Shown here piece after piece: positions 15,172 through 24,998 of a stretch of 64,000 bases of DNA (position 1 is its first letter; every line of letters begins with the position of its first letter). Below the pieces are notes generated by a model. It was not told the DNA's origin and ran no database searches. It worked only from the letters and a program-made list of their open reading frames with translations. Source of the DNA: Halorubrum sp. BOL3-1. GTDB taxonomy: Archaea; Halobacteriota; Halobacteria; Halobacteriales; Haloferacaceae. The stretch lies in contig NZ_CP034693.1 of the NCBI RefSeq assembly GCF_004114375.1, forward strand, positions 1-64,000. The letters run 5' to 3'. A program made the position numbers and the translations under genes.

Positions 15172-18100
15172 CGCCGCTCCACGTCGACGAAGGCGTCGTA
15201 CTGCGCGTTGCTCCCACCGACGAGATCCGAGAGGCCGGTATCGCCGAGTTCCTCGTCTAACGGCTGGATGTGATTGATCGCGAATCCGGCGTCGCGTCCC
15301 TTCGCGTACCCGCCCTCCTCGGTCATTGGCTCGTCGAACTGGTAGTCGCTGTGGCCGTCGGCCTCGACCGCCGGCCGCGTTTCGCCGTCGATCGTTTCGG
15401 GCGTCGCGCCGTCGCCGCTCCGACCCCATCCCCACATCGCGCCGACGACGCCGGGTCGGATCCCGCCCGTGACCATCGCGACCCCGTCGGCGGTCTCGCG
15501 ACCGGCGTCGATGAGAATCTCGTCGCCGTTCTCGATGCCGCGCTCCTCTGCGTCCTGCGGGTTGATCCACACGGGATTCTCCGGGCGGGTCTCCCGGAGC
15601 CACGGGCTGTTCTGGGTGCGGTGCATCCCCTGTGTCCGCGGCTTCCAGTTTATCAGTCGGAGCGGGCGCTCAGGTTCGTCGTCGCCGCTCACCGCGGCCT
15701 GGACGGTCCCGTCGTAGTGCTCGACGTCGTCGACCCTCGGGAGCGGGTCGAACCGCTCGCCGGTGAAGGAGTGTTTCCCGTTGGGGACGACCTCGCTGTA
15801 GAAGTCGACGCGGGACTCGAGTTTGTACCGCATGTACTCGCCGTCGTAGGCGTTCGAATCGTCGCCGCGCTCGGCGTAGTCGTACCCGTGACCGTGTTCG
15901 GCGAACGCCTCGTCGTAGCCCTCGGTCGGCTCCTCGAAGCGGCCGCCCCGGTTCAACACCGTGACGACCTTCGGCCACTCCTCGTCGGTGACGGCGTCCC
16001 GCCAGCGATCGAGGTCGAACCGGTCGCCGAGTCCGCTCTCGTGGCTCTCGCGGAACACCCGCAGCTCGTCCTCGCTCGCATCTGCGACCGGGTCGCGGTC
16101 GTACGCGATGTTGGCTGCGAGCTTCAGGTAGAAGTCCTCGGCCTGTTCGAGCGGCCACAGGTTACCGTCCGCGTCGGGGATGGAGTCTGTACCGACGCCC
16201 GGCAGGTCCAGCTCCGACCACAGCTCGATGAGCACGTCCTCGAACGGGCGCGCGTCGGGGACGACGGAGACCGCCGGCTGGCTGATCTTCTCGTCGGCCA
16301 GCCGCTTGTTCGGGTACGTTCCGAAGTTCTCCCACCGTTCGAGGTAGGTCGGCTCGGGCAGGATGTAGTCGGCATATTGGCTGGTCTCGCCGATGACAGT
16401 GTCGGAGGCGACGATCAGCGGAATCGTGTCGGTGTCTTTCAAGATCGCCGGGATCTTGTCGCCGCCGGCGACCGCCATCACGTGATTGTTCGAGTACGGT
16501 CGGATGAACAGCGCCTCGACACTGTACGGGTACTCGTCGGCGGCGCTGCCGTAGAGCTCTTGGGTCGCCTGCGGCGGCGCGACGGGGAACCACGGTCGCT
16601 TCGCCGGGTAGCCGTCGTCGCGGTCGAACAGCGAGGTGTCCTCGTAGTTGACGCCGCCGCGGAGCAGGGGAATTCCCCACGGTGAGTGCCCGTCCGGGAC
16701 CGAGCCGAGCTGGTACCGGCCGGACATGGTGTCGTAACCCGCGTACGGGGTGATCTGCCCGCCCTTCCAGTCGTAGTTCCCGATGAGGTGCTGGAGGGTG
16801 GCGATCGCCCGCGTGTTGTAGAAGCCGTTCGTGTGCTTTGCCGGGCCGCGATAGGCCATGATTGCCGCCCGCTTGCCGTGGCTGGTGAACTCGTCGGCGA
16901 TCTCGGCGATCTGGTCAGCCGGGACGCCGGCCATCTCGGCGTACTCCTCGACGGTGTGTTCGAAGACGCGGTCGCGGTACTGGCTCCAGACGCTCCGGAC
17001 CGCCGTCCCGTCGACGGTCACATCGACGTCGAGAACGGCCGTGTCGACCTCGCTCGCGGGACGCGGCTCACCTGTCGCCGCGTCGACGGCGACGAAGTCG
17101 TCGGCGGTCTCGGCGTCCTCCGGAACGAGTCCGAGGTCGCCTGCGCGCGCCTTTGGGCCCGCTTCCGCGTCGACGAGGACGAGGTGCGTCGCGTCGCTCC
17201 ACGTGGGCTCGTCGTCGTCGCTCGCGGCCGACCGCGAGGGGTTCTGGAGGTACGTTAGGTCGTGGCGGCCGTTCTCGATGATCCACCGCGCCATCCCGAG
17301 CGCGAGCGCCCCGTCCGCGCCGGGCTCGACGGGCACCCATGTGTCGGCCTTCTCGGCGGTCTTCGATAGGCGCGGGTCGACGACGTCCATCCGCATCCCG
17401 TCCTCGATGGCGTTCGTCAGCTTCGGCGCGAGCCACGTCGGGCCCTTGTTCGCGACCATCGGATTCGTCCCCCACGCGAGGAGATACTCGCAGTTCTCGA
17501 TGTCCGGATACTGACGCTTCTTTTTCGCGTCGTGCGATCGAACGTTCCCGAGCACGCTTGAGAAACCGCAGGTTCCGGCGTGATGGATGCTGTTCACCGA
17601 CCCCAGTCCCTGATGCCAGAGCCGAGTTCGGATGAAGTTGCGACGGAACCCGCCGACGTCGACGATCTGGTTTGACTTCGGTCCCAGATCCGGGTGGTCG
17701 GTGTCGATGAGGTCGTCCGCGTACTTCTCGTCGAACGCCGACTTGGACAGCTCGCCGTTCTGGACGGCCTCCCAGTCGCTCATCACGGCCTCCTGCGGGG
17801 CGTACCCCCAGAGGTCTTTGAGTCCGGGGTGCCCGAGCTCGTCGTCGCCCTCGACGATGTCTCGAATCACTCGGTCCCACGAGACGGTCTTCCACTCGCC
17901 CGAGCCGCGCGGACCGACCCGCTTCATCGGCTGGCGAACACGGTAGCTGTCGAAGGCCGTCTGGATCCCCGCCTGCCCTTTTAAGCAGATCCGGCCACCG
18001 GAGAGCGACCAGCGATCGGTGTCGACGTCGCCGCTCCCCTCGACGTCGCCCATCGCTACGTCCTCCGGATCGCTCTCGTAGGGCACCTGCGAGAACGGCT

Positions 18101-18425
18101 GCGTGTTGAGGAACGAGTACGGGTTTCCGGCGAGCTTCCGAACAAGCGAGCTGTACTCGCCGGTCCCGCTCTCGTCCGCGAGTTGGACCTTGATCGGGCA
18201 GAACGTGTTACACTGGCCGCAGGTGGTGTGTATCACGTCGCTTGCGCCGTACTCGCCGTAGTCGTCGCCGACGTAGTGGAGCTCATCATCCGTCCACAGG
18301 TCGTCGATGTCCACGTCGACCGCGGCGTTGCTCGCCGCCGCGATGACTCCGATACTCCCGGCCGCCTTGACGAAGTCGCGGCGCGAAACCGTCGCGCCGT
18401 CCTCGCCCGAATCATCAGCACTCAT
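15168..18425 (-). CDS. Tat-exported molybdopterin oxidoreductase, Psr/Ttr/Phs/Arr-like catalytic subunit
   Basis: A 1085-residue Mo-bisMGD enzyme. A twin-arginine signal SRRDFVKAAGS is at residues 14-24, so the enzyme should act outside the membrane. The [4Fe-4S] ligands are Cys69, Cys72 and Cys76 (CGQCNTFC) and Cys147 (GGRICLKG), with an unusually long spacing before the fourth ligand. The Mo ligand is probably Cys286 in HHAGTCGFSS. A cysteine ligand places it with polysulfide, thiosulfate, tetrathionate and arsenate reductases rather than serine-ligated DMSO reductases. Its length is closest to tetrathionate reductase TtrA. It starts in an ATGA overlap with the nrfD gene. The substrate cannot be decided from sequence alone. 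Confidence 0.9.
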   Translation of the reverse strand: MSADDSGEDGATVSRRDFVKAAGSIGVIAAASNAAVDVDIDDLWTDDELHYVGDDYGEYGASDVIHTTCGQCNTFCPIKVQLADESGTGEYSSLVRKLAGNPYSFLNTQPFSQVPYESDPEDVAMGDVEGSGDVDTDRWSLSGGRICLKGQAGIQTAFDSYRVRQPMKRVGPRGSGEWKTVSWDRVIRDIVEGDDELGHPGLKDLWGYAPQEAVMSDWEAVQNGELSKSAFDEKYADDLIDTDHPDLGPKSNQIVDVGGFRRNFIRTRLWHQGLGSVNSIHHAGTCGFSSVLGNVRSHDAKKKRQYPDIENCEYLLAWGTNPMVANKGPTWLAPKLTNAIEDGMRMDVVDPRLSKTAEKADTWVPVEPGADGALALGMARWIIENGRHDLTYLQNPSRSAASDDDEPTWSDATHLVLVDAEAGPKARAGDLGLVPEDAETADDFVAVDAATGEPRPASEVDTAVLDVDVTVDGTAVRSVWSQYRDRVFEHTVEEYAEMAGVPADQIAEIADEFTSHGKRAAIMAYRGPAKHTNGFYNTRAIATLQHLIGNYDWKGGQITPYAGYDTMSGRYQLGSVPDGHSPWGIPLLRGGVNYEDTSLFDRDDGYPAKRPWFPVAPPQATQELYGSAADEYPYSVEALFIRPYSNNHVMAVAGGDKIPAILKDTDTIPLIVASDTVIGETSQYADYILPEPTYLERWENFGTYPNKRLADEKISQPAVSVVPDARPFEDVLIELWSELDLPGVGTDSIPDADGNLWPLEQAEDFYLKLAANIAYDRDPVADASEDELRVFRESHESGLGDRFDLDRWRDAVTDEEWPKVVTVLNRGGRFEEPTEGYDEAFAEHGHGYDYAERGDDSNAYDGEYMRYKLESRVDFYSEVVPNGKHSFTGERFDPLPRVDDVEHYDGTVQAAVSGDDEPERPLRLINWKPRTQGMHRTQNSPWLRETRPENPVWINPQDAEERGIENGDEILIDAGRETADGVAMVTGGIRPGVVGAMWGWGRSGDGATPETIDGETRPAVEADGHSDYQFDEPMTEEGGYAKGRDAGFAINHIQPLDEELGDTGLSDLVGGSNAQYDAFVDVERR

Positions 18426-19693
18426 TCGTGGTCACCTCCGGTAAGCGGCGTCAACGGCAGCGTCTCCGCACCGATCGTGAACAGCAGCAGGCCGACGCCG
18501 ATCATGCCGATACTCGTCCCCCACTCGACCAGCGTCGGGAAGTACGACCCGTGGGGAAGTCCCTCCATCACCGGCATGACCTGCGCCGGAACAACAATGT
18601 TGAACCGCACCGCGACGATCCCAATGACGACGCTCAGTCCGGTCAGCACCATCACCGACGGCGTGCGTCGCCAGGATCGCTTGCTCAGCAGGACCATCGG
18701 GAACACCCAACTGAAGCCGACCATGAACCACCAGAACGACCACGACATCGGGCCGTACATGATGACGTTCCAGGTCTCGATCTCGTGGGGATGGACGCTG
18801 GCGATCGCGATGAACGTCTCGATGGCAGTCAAGGCGGCGTCGACGATGATGAAGCCGATCAGGAGCTGTGCCAGTCGGTCGAGCAGGTCCGGGTCGACCG
18901 ACTCGCCGTCGAACAGCCGCGTTCGAAGCACGTATACCATCATCACGAGCGCGGTCCCGCTGAGCAGCGCCGAGATGACGAAGATCACCGGGAACAGCCC
19001 GCTGTTCCAGTAGGGGCGTGCCTTCGAGACGGCGAACAGCACGCCCGTGCCGCCGTGGACCATGAAGATCGCCAGCGGGATACCGACGATACCGGCCCGC
19101 TTGAGCCAGCGCTGGTCGAACGCTTGAGACGCCTCGCTCGTGTCCAGACGACCGAGCGCGAGGGCCGAGTAGAACGTCTCTCGGAGCCCCGAAGTGCGGT
19201 CGGCGACCCGCGCGAGGTCGATCCGCATCGAGAAGTACAGCTCCGTGACCAGGATACCGATATAGGCCACGTAGGCGTGGACCTCCCACGAGAGCGCAGA
19301 CGTCAGCTGGCGCCAGAGGAACGGGAAGTACATCCGGTCCATTCGTCCGAGGTCGATCCAGACGAACAGCAGCGCCACCGCCATACTGATGATGGCCGCG
19401 AACAGCGCGTCGCGGTCGATCCTGTGCATCCCCTCGACCTCGAAGACGTTGGCCATCGTGCTCACGAGGAACGCGCCGGCAGAGAGGCCGACGAAGTAGA
19501 TGTAGAAGGCGACCCACGCGCCCCACGGGACGACGCTCGTGAGGTTGGTGCTCGCCATTCCGCCCGTGAGTCGGAGGTACGTCGCGTACGCGCCGACGGC
19601 GACGAGGACGCCGACGATCGCGTACCAAGCGATCCGCAGCCGGTCGTCTTCGAACCCCGGATCGAACTCGATGTGTGGGCTTTGTGTCGCCAT
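18422..19693 (-). CDS. nrfD: NrfD/PsrC-type membrane quinol oxidase subunit
   Basis: A 423-residue polytopic membrane protein with about nine to ten hydrophobic segments, such as WYAIVGVLVAVGAYATYL, and the polar helix FYIYFVGLSAGAFLVS characteristic of NrfD/PsrC. It anchors the complex and passes electrons from menaquinol to the ferredoxin-type subunit. The start is ATG 19693, four bases after the preceding gene's stop, and the end overlaps the catalytic gene. Gene order FeS-NrfD-Mo subunit-chaperone differs from the known haloarchaeal dms operons, supporting a different complex. Confidence 0.92.
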   Translation of the reverse strand: MATQSPHIEFDPGFEDDRLRIAWYAIVGVLVAVGAYATYLRLTGGMASTNLTSVVPWGAWVAFYIYFVGLSAGAFLVSTMANVFEVEGMHRIDRDALFAAIISMAVALLFVWIDLGRMDRMYFPFLWRQLTSALSWEVHAYVAYIGILVTELYFSMRIDLARVADRTSGLRETFYSALALGRLDTSEASQAFDQRWLKRAGIVGIPLAIFMVHGGTGVLFAVSKARPYWNSGLFPVIFVISALLSGTALVMMVYVLRTRLFDGESVDPDLLDRLAQLLIGFIIVDAALTAIETFIAIASVHPHEIETWNVIMYGPMSWSFWWFMVGFSWVFPMVLLSKRSWRRTPSVMVLTGLSVVIGIVAVRFNIVVPAQVMPVMEGLPHGSYFPTLVEWGTSIGMIGVGLLLFTIGAETLPLTPLTGGDHE

Positions 19694-19697
19694 CGGT

Positions 19698-20732
19698 CTA
19701 TTTGAGGTAGTAGACGTTGGGGTCGGTGCCCTCGTCTTCTTTCAGTTGGAACGCGCGCGACGAGTCAGCCATCTTTGCGACGTCGCTGTCGGGGTTCTCG
19801 AGGTCGCCCATATTTCGAGCGTCGCCGACACAGGTCTCGACGCACGCGGGCTCTTCGCCGCGCTCTAACCGGTGCGTACAGAAACTACACTTGCGGATGT
19901 TGCCGATCGGCGACTTCCCCTCCTCGCGCGGTCCGCGGTCGACGCCGTACTCCGGGCTAGTCAGTTCGCCGGCCTCGTCGACCTCGTCGTCGTAGTTCTC
20001 GCCGAAGTCGAAGTACCGCGCGCCGTACGGGCAGGCGATGTTGCAGTATCGGCAGCCGATACACCGGTCGTAGTCGATGTTGACCACGCCGTCGTCCATC
20101 TTGTATGTCGCCGAGACGGGACACACCTGGACGCACGGCGGGTTATCGCACTGCATGCACGGACGCGGGACGTTCGTTCGCGTGACGTTCGGGAACTCGC
20201 CGTGTTCCTCCTCCATCACGACGTTGTACGAGACGCCCGGCGGCGTCCGGTTCTCGGACTTGCACGCGACCGTACACGAGTCGCAGCCGACGCACTTCTG
20301 GAGGTCGATCACCATCCCCCACTTCTCGTCGCCCGTGCCGATCCCGCCCTCCGTCTCCTCGCCCTCGACCTGCGCCGTCTCCGTCGAGACCGTGTCCATC
20401 GACCCGACGGCGCAGCTCAGCGACTCGGCTGTCTCTGTCGTGACGGTCTGGTCGCCAGCGTCGACCGCGGGGTTCGGCGTCTCCCGATACGCCTCGCCGA
20501 ACTCGTCGGCCGCGGCCTCGTCGTACTTCTCCCAGTACTCGTCGCCGGAGAGCTCACCGCGGGCGACGCGCTTGGCGTCTTCGGCCATCGCCACGCCGAG
20601 GTCAGTGTCCGCCTCGACATCCGCGAGCTCCTCTCGCGGATCGGGTCGTTCGTTCTCCACCATCGCGTCGAGGTCGGCCTTCCCGACGTTCGGGATACCG
20701 GGGAGTGTGTCCCCGTCGTCAGCGGTGCTCAT
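19698..20732 (-). CDS. Four-cluster ferredoxin electron-transfer subunit
   Basis: About 344 residues. Four cysteine groups typical of DmsB/PsrB/TtrB subunits are seen: [47 protein letters not shown] and [16 protein letters not shown] with a final CVGDA. They hold four [4Fe-4S] clusters that carry electrons from the NrfD subunit to the Mo subunit. An acidic N-terminal extension of about 130 residues without clusters or a Tat signal is unusual; export would occur with the catalytic partner. ATG 20732 (MSTADDG) is preferred over the in-frame GTG three codons upstream. It is the first gene of the respiratory operon. Confidence 0.92.
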   Translation of the reverse strand: MSTADDGDTLPGIPNVGKADLDAMVENERPDPREELADVEADTDLGVAMAEDAKRVARGELSGDEYWEKYDEAAADEFGEAYRETPNPAVDAGDQTVTTETAESLSCAVGSMDTVSTETAQVEGEETEGGIGTGDEKWGMVIDLQKCVGCDSCTVACKSENRTPPGVSYNVVMEEEHGEFPNVTRTNVPRPCMQCDNPPCVQVCPVSATYKMDDGVVNIDYDRCIGCRYCNIACPYGARYFDFGENYDDEVDEAGELTSPEYGVDRGPREEGKSPIGNIRKCSFCTHRLERGEEPACVETCVGDARNMGDLENPDSDVAKMADSSRAFQLKEDEGTDPNVYYLK

Positions 20733-21078
20733 CGCCACCACCCGTCACCGGTCGTCTCGCCGACGGGTCGTCGGTCCCCCGCCGGCCGGTTGGTCCTAGA
20801 ACTCATACACGAAAATGTACGTAGCTACCGGTGGAAAGGGTAATACCAATACAGACTGAGTCGCTTCCACCCCGCGAAGACACCCTATATTGTGGGTACC
20901 AATACTGTTTGGATCGGGGGGTTCGACTCCGAGATTGACCGGCATCGCGTCGCGTGCCGACGACCGCCGATATTATCAACGAGAACGGACACCTCCCGAG
21001 CATGAACGCAGCGCACCGAAGCGGACGAACGGTCGGCGGGCCGGTGACACCGGCCCGCCGGGGGACGGGACCGAGCGG

Positions 21079-22920
21079 ATGAACTGGATCATCGCTCTCT
21101 CGATCGGGCTTCGACTGATCGGCGTCGGCTACTCGATCCTGCTACTCGCGAGGACCCGCGATCGCCGGTTCGGCTTCCTGACGCTGCTTCTGTCCTTTAT
21201 GACGCTTCGGCAGCTGCTTACCGTACAGTCGGCGACCACCGGAATCGAGGAACTCCCGGGGCTCGTCGTGAGCGCGCTTGTCCTGCTGACGGTGTATTAC
21301 CTCTCCGAGTACATCGACGAAGAGAACGCCATCAAGACGCAGTTACAGACGGCAAACGAGCGACTTCGGGGCTTTCGGAAGGCCATCGAACACGCCGGGC
21401 ACGCGATCTTCCTCACCGACCCGGACGGCACCATCGAGTACGCGAACCCGGCCGTCGAGACGGTCACGGGGTACGGACCGGACGAGGTGATCGGCGAGAA
21501 CCCGCGACTCTGGCAGTCGGGGAAACACGACGAGGAGTTTTACAAGGGACTCTGGGAACGGATCGAGTCCGGGTCGGTCTGGGAGGGCGAGCTGACGAAC
21601 CGCCGGAAGTCGGGGGAGCTCTGCTGGATCGACGCGACAATCGCGCCGATCACGGACGGCGGAGACGTGGAGCGCTACGTCGCGATCGAGCGCGACGTTA
21701 CCGAACGGAAGGAGCGCGAGATGCGCATCGAAGACCAGAACGAGCGCTTGACGCTCCTGAACAACACGAACGAGGTGCTCCGCGACACCAACCGGGAACT
21801 CGTCGCCGCGTCGACGCGCGACGAGATCGAGTCCGCAGTGTGCGAACAGTTCGCTTCCTCCGACCTCTTCGACGTGGCCTGGATCGGTGGTCGTGGACTC
21901 GTCGACGGCTCGGTCAGCCCGCGCACGTGTGCGGGCACCGACATCGACTCGCTCGACGTTCACATCGAGACGCTGTGCGCCGTCGAGCCGTCCCCGGTCG
22001 AAACGGCGCTCGATAGTTCCCGTCCGGTGTTCACCGAGATCGAAGACGACCTGTCGGAAACACCGGGCGAGGCACACTGCGTCGTGGTCCCGCTCGCGTA
22101 CCGGGGCGCGGAGTACGGTGTTCTCGTCGTGATGACCCACAACGCTGATGCGTTCGATCTGATCGAACGCGATATCTTCGCCGAATTGGGTCGGACCGTC
22201 GCGGACGCGATCAGCGCCGTCGAGAGCAAGCAGACGCTCGCCGCGGACAGCGTCACCGAACTGGAGTTCCAGCTGACCGGGATCGACGAGCCACTTGCGA
22301 ACATGGCGGCACGGCTCGACTGTTCGGTCACCGTCGAGCACGTTAGCGACGGCGACGACGGGGGGTCTATCCAGTACGTTACCGTCGCGGACGCTGATCC
22401 AGAGCCCGTCTCCGAGTACGTCGCCGAGGCCGACCACATCGACGCGGCACAGCACGTCTACGCCTACGAGGAACGGTCTCTGTTCCGGCTCTCGATAGAC
22501 AAGCGGTCGATCGTCGCGACGCTGGCACAGTACGGGGCAGGCATCGAATCCCTCTCGCTCACCGGCACGAGCGGGACGCTGATCGCACACGTCGCCAGCT
22601 CGAACGACATCCGGACTATCGTCGACGCGCTTCAGACGACGTACGACGGCCTCACGCTCGTCGCACAGCGCGAGCGCGAACGCGACGTACAAACCGAGGC
22701 GGGCTTCCGGAAGCAGCTAGCGGCGACCTTAACGGACCGGCAGCGAGAAGCGGTGCGTACCGCGCACTTTGCCGGATTCTTCGAGTGGCCCCGTGAGCAC
22801 TCCGGTGAGGAGGTTGCCTCGATGATGGACATCTCACAGACAACCTTCACACAACACCTCCGAGCAGCCGAAAAAAAGCTCTTTTCCGCACTGTTCGACG
22901 AAAGCATACGAGTGTCGTAA
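21079..22920 (+). CDS. Bat/DmsR-like membrane-anchored PAS-GAF-HTH_10 regulator
   Basis: About 613 residues. Two to three hydrophobic helices (IIALSIGLRLIGVGYSILLL and LVVSALVLLTVYYLS) precede a PAS domain (AIEHAGHAIFLTDPDGTIEY), then a GAF-like domain, a bacterio-opsin-activator-type region and a C-terminal HTH_10 (LTDRQREAVRTAHFAGFFEW). The start ATG 21079 is chosen because upstream residues are low-complexity and no RBS supports the 20890 GTG. It is divergent from the respiratory operon, matching the dmsR arrangement in Halobacterium, where a Bat-like protein activates anaerobic DMSO/TMAO respiration. The signal it senses here is unknown. Confidence 0.88.
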   Translation: MNWIIALSIGLRLIGVGYSILLLARTRDRRFGFLTLLLSFMTLRQLLTVQSATTGIEELPGLVVSALVLLTVYYLSEYIDEENAIKTQLQTANERLRGFRKAIEHAGHAIFLTDPDGTIEYANPAVETVTGYGPDEVIGENPRLWQSGKHDEEFYKGLWERIESGSVWEGELTNRRKSGELCWIDATIAPITDGGDVERYVAIERDVTERKEREMRIEDQNERLTLLNNTNEVLRDTNRELVAASTRDEIESAVCEQFASSDLFDVAWIGGRGLVDGSVSPRTCAGTDIDSLDVHIETLCAVEPSPVETALDSSRPVFTEIEDDLSETPGEAHCVVVPLAYRGAEYGVLVVMTHNADAFDLIERDIFAELGRTVADAISAVESKQTLAADSVTELEFQLTGIDEPLANMAARLDCSVTVEHVSDGDDGGSIQYVTVADADPEPVSEYVAEADHIDAAQHVYAYEERSLFRLSIDKRSIVATLAQYGAGIESLSLTGTSGTLIAHVASSNDIRTIVDALQTTYDGLTLVAQRERERDVQTEAGFRKQLAATLTDRQREAVRTAHFAGFFEWPREHSGEEVASMMDISQTTFTQHLRAAEKKLFSALFDESIRVS

Positions 22921-23547
22921 CGGCTCGAAACAGAACGCTCGACAGATCTACTGCGTCAGCCGCCCGATCGAGAGCCACTCTACATCGGGTCATGGGTCAC
23001 GTCGCTCTTGACGGGCCCGTCGCGTCCGCCATCATCCTTCTAGCCTACCACCCCCGGATATATACTGCCGTTTTACTTTCCTCAGTGCGAGCCAGCTACT
23101 CTCTAAATGCGTCGAGAAGGTACTCCTTCTCTCAATTCTCAAAAAGATACGTCTTTCATATACTCGACGATGGATAACGAGAAGTATGGACACTATCGCG
23201 ATCTACAGTCGCGTCTCGACGAGCGACCAAGACGCCAGCCGTCAACTCCACTAGCTCTGAGATTTTGCCGAGCGGGAGTACCCCGACGCTGAGATCGTAG
23301 AGTTTGTCGATATCATATCGGGTACGGCGACCGACGAAGTCGAACAGTACCAGACACTTCGCTCGGAAATAGCGGCGGACGGCGTCGACGCCGTCGTAGT
23401 GGATGAGATCAGCCGCCCATCGCGTCTCGGCGGCACGGAGATTCACGACTTTACCAACAGTCCTCGGGTATGACACGTCTGTGCGTGGCCGTGAAGGCGG
23501 TCTGTCAATCGATGTCGACAGCAGCGACATCAATCAAGCCGTGAAGC

Positions 23548-24487
23548 GGCTGTGTTGAATCGCCATACGGCGGCAGGGTAGGTCGCTAAATCAAAGGAGC
23601 TGAAGCGGGAAACTGCGGTTGTCTATGACGCAAATCTCCCGCTTCATCGGGGAAGTTGTGCCGGTTGCTCAAAGAGTTACTGGCGATGGAGGCGAATCCG
23701 CCGCCCCGGAAGGCGGCGGCGGATTCGCCGACTACGCACTCGTTTCCCTCCACTGTCTGCGAATTTACCTCGACACATCCTATCGGATGACAATCGACCT
23801 ACTCAAAGAGATGCCACAAATAATTGGGGAGATCGGCCTTGACGCGGCCGATCTCCCCGTGCCGTCCACGTTGTGTAAGGCGTTCGACCGGATCAGTATG
23901 AGCGTCTGTCGAGTGCTGCTGCGCCAGTCGGCGCAGCTGCACGATCTCTCCGAACACGCCGCGATCGACGCCACATTCTACGAACGCTCAGCAGCGAGCC
24001 GCCACTACTGCCAGCGAATCAGCTACCACGTTCAGAAGCTGAAAGTCACGAAACTCGTCGATACAGCGTCTCAAGCTGTCCTTGACGTTCACTGCTCAAC
24101 CAACCGGGAAGGAAGTGACGCAGATCTCGCTGAGCAGATCGCCCGCCGGAACGCGGGCGATCTGCGGTCTCTCGCTGCCGATAAGGGCTACGACAAGCAA
24201 TCGCTCCGCGAAGGATTACGCGATCTCAGTATCAGACCGCTGATCAAGCACCGCATCTTCGCACCGTACGACCACGCACACAACGCCAGAATCGACGATA
24301 ACCGCTACAATCAGCGCTCTATGACCGAAACCGTGAACTCGGCTATGAAGCGCTCGCTCGGCTTCGCCGTGCGAGCGCGGTCGTGGTTCCGCGAGTTCCG
24401 TGAGATCGCTCTGATGTGTATGGTCTACAACATCAAGCGCTTTGTCAAACAGTGAATCTCTACGCCTTACAGCGATTCAACACAGCC
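23548..24487 (+). mobile_element. IS5-family insertion sequence, copy B (complete, 940 bp)
   Basis: Perfect 15-bp inverted ends GGCTGTGTTGAATCG and CGATTCAACACAGCC enclose the transposase. An 8-bp target duplication cgtgaagc flanks it (23540-23547 and 24488-24495). The matching duplication shows a simple insertion not followed by recombination with copy A. Confidence 0.97.
23619..24455 (+). CDS. IS5-family transposase (copy B)
   Basis: A 278-residue DDE transposase nearly identical to copy A, with AAIDATFYER and AADKGYD catalytic segments and the KRSLGFAVRARSW tail. It starts at ATG 23619, 71 bp inside the element, and ends 32 bp before the right inverted repeat. The frame is intact. It is the source of mobility for both copies and possibly for related ends elsewhere. 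Confidence 0.95.
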   Translation: MSMTQISRFIGEVVPVAQRVTGDGGESAAPEGGGGFADYALVSLHCLRIYLDTSYRMTIDLLKEMPQIIGEIGLDAADLPVPSTLCKAFDRISMSVCRVLLRQSAQLHDLSEHAAIDATFYERSAASRHYCQRISYHVQKLKVTKLVDTASQAVLDVHCSTNREGSDADLAEQIARRNAGDLRSLAADKGYDKQSLREGLRDLSIRPLIKHRIFAPYDHAHNARIDDNRYNQRSMTETVNSAMKRSLGFAVRARSWFREFREIALMCMVYNIKRFVKQ

Positions 24488-24594
24488 CGTGAAGCAGATG
24501 CCTGCCTCACTACTTGGCGAACTCACAAAAGCTGAGATTAAAAAGCTATTTGACTCTGTTGAAATCCTATTCTTCAAACACATTATTGCCTGAA

Positions 24595-24998
24595 ACAGCC
24601 AGTCGATGAGGACTGCGTATCAAACAGATTTTGTAATCTAGTCTCTCGTCACATTGACGACTGAGGAGTACTCATCTACTGTTAAGCAAAAATCTCGTTA
24701 TCCACAGAGAATGTCAAATCAACCCGGAGCGGATCGGTTGAGAGAACGGTCTCCCTGTAGTTTGTCAACTTTCCTGAGGTATCCTCATGCGTCTCGGGTA
24801 CGAGCGGATTGAGTCAGTGGCCAGTGGGGAACGACAACAGTTCTGTTTCTGCCAACAGACAGAGGTTGGGAAGGCCGTGTGTCTGGGCGTGGCAGGCAAG
24901 GAATCAAGTGGTGAGTCAAATACAAACGCTCGCTCGCCCAACGCGACAAAATCGAACAAGTCCTCATCGAATTCCACAGACGCGGCCTAGCCGACTAC
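24595..24998. other. No clear gene; probable decayed sequence
   Basis: Short frames exist on both strands but none is convincing. The + strand segment around 24920-25020 reads SLAQRDKIEQVLIEFHRRG and looks like the tail of a lost protein, cut by stops. No RNA or repeat is recognised. Confidence 0.4.

Larger units (their letters stand above)
23186..24594 (+). pseudogene. Serine recombinase (resolvase) pseudogene, interrupted by IS5 copy B
   Basis: ATG 23186 opens a resolvase N-terminus, IAIYSRVSTSDQDASRQL, with the catalytic Ser and Arg region. In-frame TAG and TGA follow within three codons (probably GAG and CGA originally). The same frame then continues as DAEIVEFVDIISGTATDEV and VVVDEISRPSRLGG. 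A later frameshift leads to GLSIDVDSSDINQAVK, where the IS enters at 23548. After the IS the frame resumes as QMPASLLGELTKAEIKKL and ends at 24594. Point mutations and insertion show long inactivity. It was probably a haloarchaeal plasmid or provirus recombinase. Confidence 0.85.

Noticed and set aside
15270-17258. Long + strand frames opposite the molybdopterin oxidoreductase
   Set aside because: High-GC shadow frames; the minus-strand gene has cofactor ligands and family motifs over its whole length.
18428-19705. 425-residue + frame opposite nrfD
   Set aside because: Arg/His-rich shadow of a membrane protein gene with no fold or motif.
21343-22692. 449-residue minus frame inside the Bat-like regulator
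   Set aside because: Antisense shadow; composition is atypical, while the + frame has PAS and HTH_10 motifs.
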